5,511 nucleotides of DNA from Acidimicrobiales bacterium (lineage in GTDB: Bacteria; Actinomycetota; Acidimicrobiia; Acidimicrobiales; JABEUL01). Under the pieces are notes generated by a model, which was not told where the DNA came from, made no database searches, and was given only the letters and a program-made list of their open reading frames with translations. The translations under genes and the position numbers were made by a program. Location: the NCBI GenBank assembly GCA_013044465.1, contig JABEUL010000154.1, forward strand, positions 1-5,511, written 5' to 3'. Below, in pieces: positions 1 to 5,354 of the stretch. Numbering within the stretch: the first letter of the stretch is position 1; every line of letters begins with the position of its first letter.

Positions 1-577
1 AACAATAGATGAATTAAAAAGAATGATTCCACGCCATGAATCAAACCGTCTAGTTAGTGAAATAAAAGAGGTTGAAAGGTGGAAGGAGCACACCAGTCGG
101 AGAGATTTGAGGATAATGCTCTGTGATGGCGGCGGCGCTGGAATCTGCATAAGTTCAATCTCAAAACTTCTACTGAACAATGGAGTACAGACATCAATAT
201 CTCATTCATTTAGCCAACAGAGACAAGCTCAAGAGGCCAATGTGTTTAATGCTGATCTCTGCATTGTTGTTGGATTAGAAGACTCAGATAAACTTTCTTC
301 TCTTCTTGTTACTCTCTCCTATTATTCGGGGTACAGCTACGTTTCGCTTCCCGCAAAAAACCTAGTAGAAGAGATAGAGCAAGGATTCAAACAATTATTT
401 GGTGCCGGAAAAAGCCGGGCGGGCGGACTGTCGCTTCCAGTTTTACGTGAGACCAAAATGCCCACTCTTATCTGCACTTTTACTTCTCCGTCGTTTCTTC
501 TACAAAACCTGGCAGAGATAACACAGATATTGGATAATTCGATTCTAAACTGGTCCACAAGCACAGTAAAACACTAA
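1..577 (+). CDS. C-terminal part of a degenerate N-acetylmuramoyl-L-alanine amidase-like (CwlM-like) protein, 5' end outside window
   Basis: The reading frame is open to the left edge, so the start probably lies outside. The ATG at 23 has only a weak purine-rich stretch before it. The first in-frame residues (TIDELKR) resemble the end of a PG_binding_1 repeat (GPxTxxxL), which suggests an N-terminal peptidoglycan-binding domain off the window. The rest looks like an Amidase_3 fold. Numbering from the ATG at 23, there is a beta strand ending LCDGGGAG (33-40), an AN..AD segment (72-78) and the C-terminal LPVLRETKMP strand (138-147). The expected zinc ligands and catalytic glutamate are not there: G38 replaces the His of DPGHGG, G84 replaces the His after the AD strand, T152 replaces the Glu after the MP strand, and no acidic residue occurs between 36 and 70. 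Mycobacterial CwlM, a non-enzymatic regulator of peptidoglycan synthesis, is likewise encoded beside parB and convergent with it. A comparable wall-binding or regulatory role is inferred. The family match is from memory. Confidence 0.7.
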   Translation, partial: TIDELKRMIPRHESNRLVSEIKEVERWKEHTSRRDLRIMLCDGGGAGICISSISKLLLNNGVQTSISHSFSQQRQAQEANVFNADLCIVVGLEDSDKLSSLLVTLSYYSGYSYVSLPAKNLVEEIEQGFKQLFGAGKSRAGGLSLPVLRETKMPTLICTFTSPSFLLQNLAEITQILDNSILNWSTSTVKH

Positions 578-598
578 ATATAAACTCTAGATTACTTC

Positions 599-625
599 TC
601 CACAACCTGTGCATTAGGTTGTGGA
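599..625. terminator. Inverted repeat in the convergent gap, possible bidirectional terminator
   Basis: A perfect 10-bp inverted repeat (TCCACAACCT at 599-608 and AGGTTGTGGA at 616-625) encloses a 7-base loop. It starts 21 bases after the stop of the plus-strand gene and 73 bases beyond the parB stop, so both converging transcripts would form the hairpin. There is no clear T-tract on either side, so classical rho-independent termination is uncertain. The outer parts also resemble DnaA boxes. The rest of the gap (578-698) is AT-rich and shows no gene. Confidence 0.45.
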
Positions 626-698
626 TTGCAGTCTGGTTGCTGAAATAAATATAATATACTTCCTGGTCAGTGAAGTTTAGGAGTCTGGCTTCCTCTAC

Positions 699-1628
699 TC
701 AATGACTGCCATGAAACATGGCTTTATAGATTCTTTCCAGGTCTTCTAGGGAGGCAAACTCAATTAGTACTTTACCCTTTTTCTCGCCCATTTCCACCTT
801 TACCCGGGTATTTAGCCTATCTGCAAGTATCTCTTCTAGCTCCATGAGACCCGGTGGCCTAAGCTTGGCTATAGACGTAGCAGCCGTCTTAGATGGTGCC
901 GTGCCTTGAGGAGCCGGCGTAATCGAAGTTAGATCATCTTCCTGGTCTTCCAGAGACGGTATACCACCATCTTTATTTTTGACCATTTCTTCGACTGCCC
1001 TGACGCTTAATCCCTCTGCAATAATCCGCTTCGCCAGATCTTCTTGGAACGCCCTATCTGGAGATCCAAGCAATGCTCGGGCATGACCTGCAGATATCAA
1101 TCCTTGTGCCACCCCTTGCTGAATGCCTGAGGGGAGCTGGAGGAGGCGAAGAGAGTTTGAGACAGCGGCACGACTTTTCCCAACGCGTTGAGATACTTGC
1201 TCGTGAGTGTATGAAAACTCCTCAATCAACTGGAGGAAGGCCGCTGCTTCTTCTAGTGGGTCAAGATCTGCACGATGGAGATTTTCAACAAGAGCTTGCT
1301 CCAAACTTTGGATGTCATCCACTTCTTGGACCAAGGCGGGAATGAATTGAAGTCCAACTCTTCTCGCCGCCCTCCATCGTCTCTCCCCAGCAATGAGTTC
1401 ATATCGCTCGTCCCCAACTTCCCTAACCAATATTGGTTGAAGAACACCCAGCTCCCTTATAGAAGCTGAGAGTGAGGAAAGGCTCTCCTCATCGAAGTGC
1501 TTCCTAGGCTGTCTTGGGTTCGGTGCTACCGAAACAATTGCAACTTCCCTATACATTGAGTTCGGCTGAGCTTGGGCATCCGCTGGAATTAAAGCACCTA
1601 GCCCCTTTCCTAATCCTGTTCGCTTCAC
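699..1628 (-). CDS. parB: Chromosome-partitioning protein ParB (CTP-dependent parS-binding clamp)
   Basis: ParB binds parS sites, loads as a CTP-dependent sliding clamp, spreads on origin-proximal DNA and stimulates the ParA ATPase. At 309 aa it has normal length. The N-terminus carries the basic GLGKGLGALI motif (5-14) that contacts ParA. The nucleotide-binding domain follows, with P.NPRQPR (36-42), the GERRWRAAR box (81-89) and ENLHR (115-119); the last two match the CTP-binding C-motifs. A helix-turn-helix at about 141-166 (EQVSQRVGKSRAAVS) recognises parS. After a variable linker (about 225-260) comes a C-terminal dimerisation domain (about 261-305). The GTG start at 1628 is supported by a strong Shine-Dalgarno and a four-base GTGA overlap with the parA stop. 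Two perfect parS sites lie close by, at 2576 and 2687. All expected motifs are intact. Confidence 0.97.
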   Translation of the reverse strand: MKRTGLGKGLGALIPADAQAQPNSMYREVAIVSVAPNPRQPRKHFDEESLSSLSASIRELGVLQPILVREVGDERYELIAGERRWRAARRVGLQFIPALVQEVDDIQSLEQALVENLHRADLDPLEEAAAFLQLIEEFSYTHEQVSQRVGKSRAAVSNSLRLLQLPSGIQQGVAQGLISAGHARALLGSPDRAFQEDLAKRIIAEGLSVRAVEEMVKNKDGGIPSLEDQEDDLTSITPAPQGTAPSKTAATSIAKLRPPGLMELEEILADRLNTRVKVEMGEKKGKVLIEFASLEDLERIYKAMFHGSH

Positions 1629-2431
1629 TTAGAAATTACCTCCTCCGCTAGTGACCGATAGGCAATTGCGCCCCTGGAACTCGGGTCGAAAATAGTTATC
1701 GGTTGCCCAAAAGAAGGGGCTTCAGAAAGTCTCACGGATCTTGGAATTACTGTCTTACAAACTATCGTCCCGAAATGTCCTCTAACATCTTCTACAACCT
1801 GATCAGATAGTTTGGTCCTGGCATCAAACATAGTCATCACAATTGTGGAAACTTCAAGGTTCGGATTCAAATTAGCTTTTACCAATTGAACATTCTTCAA
1901 AAGCTGACCAACCCCTTCCAGCGCATAGTACTCACATTGAATGGGCACTAGGACCTCTGAAGCAGCTGCTAACCCGTTTACGGTAATAAGCCCTAGGGAG
2001 GGGGGACAGTCAATAAAAATATAATCGAAGTCCTCTTTGACAATATCTATCGCTCTTCTTAGCTTAAGCTCTCGGCTGAATGCTGACACTAATTCGATAT
2101 CAGCTCCTGCCAGATCAATGGTGGCAGGCGCTAGGAAAAGATTCTTGACACTTGTTGCTTCAATGGCATCTTCCAAAGGCGTGTCGTGCATGAGCACGTC
2201 ATACATGGATTGCTCAAAATTCCTTGCCTCCACGCCTAAGCCTGTGGTCGCATTCCCTTGAGGGTCGAGATCTATCACAAGAACTCGTTTCCCAAATTCA
2301 GCCAGGGCTGCACTTAGGTTAACCGTCGTGGTTGTTTTGCCTACTCCCCCTTTTTGATTCGCTATTGCAATTACCCTCGTCGAAGGGTGATCGTTGTTTT
2401 GTTCAGCTGATAGTTCAGGAGCTTGAGTCAA
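1625..2431 (-). CDS. parA: Chromosome-partitioning ATPase ParA (Soj-type)
   Basis: ParA dimerises on ATP, binds DNA non-specifically and is released when ParB triggers hydrolysis. The resulting gradient moves origin regions apart. At 268 aa it is a short chromosomal (type Ib-like) ParA without an N-terminal DNA-binding domain. The deviant Walker A box is KGGVGKTT (27-34), including the signature Lys27. Walker A' is VLVIDLDPQGN (50-60), and Walker B is YIFIDCPPS (137-145) with Asp141. About 18 residues of polar, probably disordered sequence precede the first strand. The TTG start at 2431 is effectively forced, because an in-frame TAG lies two codons upstream. It is preceded by AGAGAGG at 7-base spacing. 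The stop overlaps the parB start. Upstream is a 251-base gap with a parS site and a candidate promoter, so parAB may be transcribed separately from the rsmG operon and may be autoregulated; that is inferred. Confidence 0.97.
   Translation of the reverse strand: MTQAPELSAEQNNDHPSTRVIAIANQKGGVGKTTTTVNLSAALAEFGKRVLVIDLDPQGNATTGLGVEARNFEQSMYDVLMHDTPLEDAIEATSVKNLFLAPATIDLAGADIELVSAFSRELKLRRAIDIVKEDFDYIFIDCPPSLGLITVNGLAAASEVLVPIQCEYYALEGVGQLLKNVQLVKANLNPNLEVSTIVMTMFDARTKLSDQVVEDVRGHFGTIVCKTVIPRSVRLSEAPSFGQPITIFDPSSRGAIAYRSLAEEVISK
1639..1646 (-). promoter_or_regulatory. Strong Shine-Dalgarno of parB inside the parA 3' end
   Basis: The minus strand reads GGAGGAGG ten bases before the GTG start of parB, within the last codons of parA (EEV). 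It decides the non-ATG start and indicates translational coupling of parA and parB, which would keep the two proteins in a fixed ratio. Confidence 0.8.
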
Positions 2432-2438
2432 AACCTAA

Positions 2439-2445
2439 CCTCTCT
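2439..2445 (-). promoter_or_regulatory. Shine-Dalgarno supporting the TTG start of parA
   Basis: The minus strand reads AGAGAGG, then seven bases, then TTG. Because an in-frame TAG sits just upstream of the TTG, no earlier start is possible. This site fixes the start at 2431. Confidence 0.65.
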
Positions 2446-2519
2446 GTAAGTCGGAATGGGGGCAGATTAGAATATCGAATTAGTGCCCATAAAGAAACAG
2501 ATATTTCTCGCCTGATTGC

Positions 2520-2547
2520 AGAGTATCACATTTTGCCGCAGATTCAA
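2520..2547 (-). promoter_or_regulatory. Candidate promoter of parAB
   Basis: On the minus strand TTGAAT (2542-2547) could be a -35 element. Downstream of it lies TGTGATACT (2522-2530), an extended -10 of the form TGn plus GATACT (4 of 6 matches). The -35 spacing is short (14 bases) for GATACT and 16 bases for the overlapping TACTCT, so an extended -10 promoter with little -35 dependence is more plausible. An A-rich stretch just upstream (2551-2565) could act as an UP element. Transcription would begin near 2514, giving a leader of about 80 bases before the parA TTG. Confidence 0.4.
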
Positions 2548-2575
2548 ATATTTTTTTTGCTTTTTATTAGCAAAA

Positions 2576-2591
2576 TGTTTCACGTGAAACA
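2576..2591. promoter_or_regulatory. parS centromere site, intergenic copy
   Basis: The sequence TGTTTCACGTGAAACA is a perfect 16-bp palindrome identical to the bacterial parS consensus bound by the ParB helix-turn-helix. It lies between rsmG and parA, about 30 bases upstream of the candidate parA -35 element, so bound or spreading ParB could affect parAB transcription. That effect is inferred. Its centre is 113 bp from the second parS. Confidence 0.95.
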
Positions 2592-2655
2592 AAATATACG
2601 GTTTGCGAGATTGATAGCGTCATACCATTAAGCGACGACGAGATCGACTCAAACC

Positions 2656-2675
2656 AAAAAAATGCCAAACCTTGG
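2656..2675 (-). terminator. Weak terminator candidate after rsmG
   Basis: On the minus strand, seven bases past the rsmG stop, CCAA-GGT-TTGG can form a four-pair hairpin (2665-2675). It is followed by CA and seven consecutive T residues (2656-2662). The position suits the end of the yidD-yidC-jag-rsmG transcript and the T-run is good, but the stem is very short, so termination may be inefficient or absent. Confidence 0.3.
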
Positions 2676-2682
2676 GTCGCCT

Positions 2683-3351
2683 CTACAGTGTTTCACGTGA
2701 AACACTAAATAGGGGCCGCTTTCTAGGTAATCCGGTCTTTCTAGGATAGTCCTGTGAAACTTGCGATACTTTTCGGAAAATAGCAAATGTTGACCTTCCG
2801 TTGGACCACTCCTCAAGTTCCTCCAGCCCCAAGGTTTCTAATACTGCCGGATGCTCATTCTTCAGGTTGTATTTGGGCTCAGGATATTTTGAAATTATCA
2901 GGATTCCAGAAACTCTAATAAAAGGAGATCCACACTCAAGCGCAACCGAAATAGGTCCAAAAAGGCGTGACACCAGCAGGTCTTGAGTTTCCCGGAACTT
3001 ATTCTCTCTTGCCGCTGATTCGGCAGATTTATTCACAACTTCCACCCGAGTCGTTTCGCCTGCCTCTTCAACTATAGATTGGAGAAAACGTGACCTCTTC
3101 AGGGAAGATTCAATTAGCCGAAAATTGGCCTTCTCTATCCAAGCAGCCAGGGGAATGCCTGGAAGTCCTCCTCCCGACCCCATATCCACTATTGAAAAGC
3201 CCTTTTTGTTCTGGCCCCCAGCAGATATCTCATCTATAGCAGATAGAAAATCCCTGGAATGTGTGAGATGCTGGTCGAGTGGACCACCACCTATAAACCC
3301 CATCTTCTGGGACTCAGACAGTACTTGTTCTAGAAACTGCTCAGATATCAA
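2683..3351 (-). CDS. rsmG: 16S rRNA (guanine-N7) methyltransferase RsmG (GidB)
   Basis: RsmG uses S-adenosylmethionine to methylate N7 of a conserved guanine in 16S rRNA (G527 in E. coli numbering). Loss of this methylation causes low-level streptomycin resistance in several bacteria. At 222 aa it has usual length. The N-terminus runs MGFIGGGPLDQHLTHS (17-32). The SAM-binding motif I is VDMGSGGGLPGIPLA (55-69), an intact match to the family GSGxGLPGIPL. A later strand carries LLVSRLFGP (about 124-132), and the family C-terminal signature appears as RKTGLPRKRPL. The final residues SVSRETL are encoded by a parS site. The TTG start at 3351 follows directly on an in-frame TAA and has no strong Shine-Dalgarno, so the exact start is uncertain; an internal start at Met17 would remove family-like sequence. 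It lies 20 bases after jag and probably shares its transcript. Confidence 0.95.
   Translation of the reverse strand: MISEQFLEQVLSESQKMGFIGGGPLDQHLTHSRDFLSAIDEISAGGQNKKGFSIVDMGSGGGLPGIPLAAWIEKANFRLIESSLKRSRFLQSIVEEAGETTRVEVVNKSAESAARENKFRETQDLLVSRLFGPISVALECGSPFIRVSGILIISKYPEPKYNLKNEHPAVLETLGLEELEEWSNGRSTFAIFRKVSQVSQDYPRKTGLPRKRPLFSVSRETL
2687..2706. promoter_or_regulatory. parS centromere site inside the rsmG 3' end (20-bp palindrome)
   Basis: The core at 2689-2704 is the perfect parS consensus TGTTTCACGTGAAACA. Complementarity continues two more bases on each side, giving the perfect 20-bp palindrome AGTGTTTCACGTGAAACACT. It lies wholly within rsmG: on the minus strand it supplies the codons for the terminal residues S-V-S-R-E-T and part of the last Leu, just before the TAG stop. 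With the site at 2576 it forms a closely spaced pair of ParB loading sites near the origin. Confidence 0.95.
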
Positions 3352-3371
3352 TTAAGAGCAAACTAGATCTC

Positions 3372-4343
3372 TCAGCTGGCTGGCTGAATAACAACGTAGC
3401 GCATAGGTTCTCTGCCGGCCGATGTGGTCTGAACACCTTCAATGTCGCCTACCGCGTCGTGAACTGTCTTTCTGTCTGCCGGTGTCATGGGTTCAAGAGC
3501 TTTGGCTACTCCGGTTTGGGCAACCTGCTCGGCCAAAGACCTTGCAAAACCAACCAGAGCCTCAGCACGCTTTTTCCTGTAACCAGCCACATCTACATTG
3601 ACTCGGTTTGGTGTACCGTCTCCAGACTTATGTCTTGCAACTAACCTGGCCAAGTCTTGAACTGCCATCAAGGTCATGCCCTTCTTGCCAACCAAAAATC
3701 CGAGGTCTTCCCCGTTTACATCCGCGTTAAGGTATTCCCCGTCTCGGGTAATTGTGACATTTCCCTCGCTATTACTTGCCGTCAAAATACCCATCAAAAA
3801 GTCCTTGACTATCTGTCCTTCGTTTTCCATTTCTTCCACTGTCCTCTCCTCAATCGTGATCGGTGCAACACGCTGCTTCTTAGGATTTCTTTCTCTCTTC
3901 GTCCCTCTTGGCGCCCCCCCATTTGATTGGGAGTCTTCTATATCGCCCTCGGGATTGACTCCAGAATCATTTTCTTCGGAAGCCTTTGCTAATACTGTAG
4001 CCTTTTTTGAGTAATTGGGTTTGCTGTTAGCCTTAGGGCGCTTCTTTGCCGTTGGTTTTGAATCAGAAGCCTCTCTTTCAACATGTTCTTTTTGAGTGCG
4101 CTGACTTGTTTTTTCCGGCCTTCCTCCCCTGGCTTTGCGATCCCGCTGGCGCATTCTTGGTCTTTGCTCTCTTGGCAAGACTCTGGCGCGAATACGAGCC
4201 TCGCCTTTAACTCGACCAAATAAACCAGTTTTAGGTTCTTCTAAGACTTGAGTTTCTAAGTCCTCTTGGGACACGGAAAGAATGTCTTGTGCCTTCTTCG
4301 TGGCTTCTGCAATAGTTTTTCCGGTAGTTTCAATCCAGTCCAT
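3372..4343 (-). CDS. jag: Jag/KhpB RNA-binding protein (Jag_N, KH and R3H domains)
   Basis: Jag (KhpB, also called EloR) is a single-strand RNA-binding protein encoded next to yidC. In Gram-positive bacteria it acts in post-transcriptional control, cell elongation and division, and often pairs with KhpA. The Jag_N domain spans about 1-55, including KTGLFGRVKGEARIRARV (38-55). Residues about 56-165 form a long linker rich in Lys, Arg, Glu, Ser and Pro that is probably disordered. The KH domain (about 175-252) has the GKKG loop at 219-222. The R3H domain follows, with Arg291 and His295 in RKTVH, then TSAGREPMRYVVI (307-319). At 323 aa it is longer than simple Jag proteins because of the linker. 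The ATG abuts the yidC stop (TAAATG) and has AGGAG six bases upstream inside the last yidC codons, so it is coupled to yidC. A run of seven G residues lies in the linker coding sequence. Confidence 0.95.
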   Translation of the reverse strand: MDWIETTGKTIAEATKKAQDILSVSQEDLETQVLEEPKTGLFGRVKGEARIRARVLPREQRPRMRQRDRKARGGRPEKTSQRTQKEHVEREASDSKPTAKKRPKANSKPNYSKKATVLAKASEENDSGVNPEGDIEDSQSNGGAPRGTKRERNPKKQRVAPITIEERTVEEMENEGQIVKDFLMGILTASNSEGNVTITRDGEYLNADVNGEDLGFLVGKKGMTLMAVQDLARLVARHKSGDGTPNRVNVDVAGYRKKRAEALVGFARSLAEQVAQTGVAKALEPMTPADRKTVHDAVGDIEGVQTTSAGREPMRYVVIQPAS

Positions 4344-5339
4344 TTATCGCTCCTTTCTTTGCTTTTTTTGTTTGGAGCGTGGGTGAGGCGGAGTTTTCTT
4401 GATTTGTTCTTCTTCCTTTTTTTCCGGTTTCTTTTTGTCCTCTTTAGGGTTTTGGTCAGCCGAATCATCTTGCGCATAAACAGATGTGGAAGGTAACTCC
4501 TTGGAATTGCTTGGCTCCTGTGCGGGTCTTATATTGAATAGTTTTTTTGGGGCTACGTCGAAGACTCCTTGAGCTATGCCTGGGTGTCGGTAGTACACCC
4601 ATTCATATTGAAAAATTCTCACTACTGTGGAAGTCAGATAGTACAGACAAACTCCAGCCGGAAGAATTAAGTAAAACCATAAAAATGCCAGGGGCATGAT
4701 TTTCTGCATCACAAACTGAGTTTGTGCATTCATTTGATTATTTTTGGGCATTCTACTTGTCATTCTTTGAACCTGGAAATACTGCAATCCACCACCGATT
4801 ATGAGAATCGCCCAATATGGAATAGAAGAGGCTATGCTTCCGTGGTGGGCAGTAATCTTCTGTGAAAGGTCCATTCCGAATGAAACAAGATGGCCTTTTG
4901 CAGCATAGATATTTTCGAATAGGGTGGACGTTTTTGGAATATATAGCGGATTGGGTAAAGGATGTTTGCCACCGGTTGTATTAGTCAGTCCTCTCAACAC
5001 TGAGTAAAAAACAAGCAGCACAACCATTTGGGGCAAGATGGGTAAACACCCTCCAGCTGGAGAAACACCTTCACGTTTGAAAACAGCCATGGTCTCCTCG
5101 GACCGTTTGGCCGAATCACCTTTATACAGCTCGTTAATTCGCTTTAGCTCTGGTTGGAGAGCCTGCATTCGAGCTGAGGCTTTGACTGACCTAGCAATCA
5201 GTGGGGTGAATGGAATCAGCACTATAAAAGTCAGTAAAACAATCGATAATGCATAATTAGGCACAATTTTGTATAATGATGCAAGTATCCATCCAATTAG
5301 GTAGTAAAAGGGTTTGAGTATTTGAGTTATTGAAGACAT
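4344..5339 (-). CDS. yidC: Membrane protein insertase YidC/Oxa1 family
   Basis: YidC inserts and folds membrane proteins, alone or with SecYEG, in the cytoplasmic membrane. At 331 aa this is the short Gram-positive type without the large periplasmic domain, and no lipoprotein cysteine is seen at the N-terminus. An amphipathic segment (about 11-26) precedes TM1 (29-48). A charged cytoplasmic hairpin follows, with the family signature ARMQALQPELKRI (56-68). Further hydrophobic segments lie at about 94-118 (with GGCLPILPQM), 172-191 and 211-245. The C-terminal tail (about 290-331) is rich in Lys, Glu and Arg, as in ribosome-binding tails. The conserved TM1 groove arginine appears to be Leu41. 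The ATG at 5339 has AAGGA at 5-6 bases and lies 15 bases after yidD. The stop abuts jag. Product identity is clear despite the unusual residue. Confidence 0.96.
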   Translation of the reverse strand: MSSITQILKPFYYLIGWILASLYKIVPNYALSIVLLTFIVLIPFTPLIARSVKASARMQALQPELKRINELYKGDSAKRSEETMAVFKREGVSPAGGCLPILPQMVVLLVFYSVLRGLTNTTGGKHPLPNPLYIPKTSTLFENIYAAKGHLVSFGMDLSQKITAHHGSIASSIPYWAILIIGGGLQYFQVQRMTSRMPKNNQMNAQTQFVMQKIMPLAFLWFYLILPAGVCLYYLTSTVVRIFQYEWVYYRHPGIAQGVFDVAPKKLFNIRPAQEPSNSKELPSTSVYAQDDSADQNPKEDKKKPEKKEEEQIKKTPPHPRSKQKKQRKER

Positions 5340-5354
5340 CTATTTCCTTATTAA

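Noticed and set aside
337..564. Minus-strand open frame of 75 codons under the amidase-like gene
   Set aside because: It lies wholly antisense to a recognisable protein, with no family similarity of its own.
708..722. GCCATG-AAA-CATGGC inverted repeat near the parB stop
   Set aside because: It lies in the parB coding end (AMFHG), has a three-base loop and no T-run, and does not contain the parS core.
2555..2575. TTTTGC / GCAAAA inverted repeat beside the intergenic parS
   Set aside because: A six-pair AT-rich stem with a nine-base loop and no U-run after it in the direction of the genes. It is explained by the A/T tracts upstream of the promoter.
2332..2631. Plus-strand open frame of 99 codons crossing the parA start and the intergenic parS, containing MFHVKQ
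   Set aside because: It is antisense to the parA N-terminus and crosses the promoter region. The MFHVKQ string is simply the translation of parS, and no family is recognisable.
3029..3037. TTATTCACA, 8 of 9 match to a DnaA box
   Set aside because: It is a single copy within rsmG coding sequence with no neighbouring boxes or AT-rich unwinding element; one such match is expected by chance.
3676..4014. Plus-strand open frame of 112 codons within jag
   Set aside because: It is the complement of the charged Jag linker and KH region. The Ser/Phe/Pro-rich composition is typical of a shadow of Lys/Glu-rich coding sequence.
4266..4496. Hydrophobic-looking plus-strand frame at the yidC/jag junction
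   Set aside because: The Phe/Leu-rich stretch is the antisense of AAG/AAA/GAA codons in the YidC C-terminal tail. It is not a real membrane protein.
4536..4552. A-run in yidC (codons for Pro-Lys-Lys-Leu) as a possible -1 frameshift site
   Set aside because: No overlapping downstream frame of interest and no stimulatory structure seen. The encoded tail is normal for YidC.
5069..5085. TTCACGTTTGAAAA, parS-like at first glance, in yidC
   Set aside because: The central CACGTG is missing and the half-sites are out of register, so it is not a credible ParB site.
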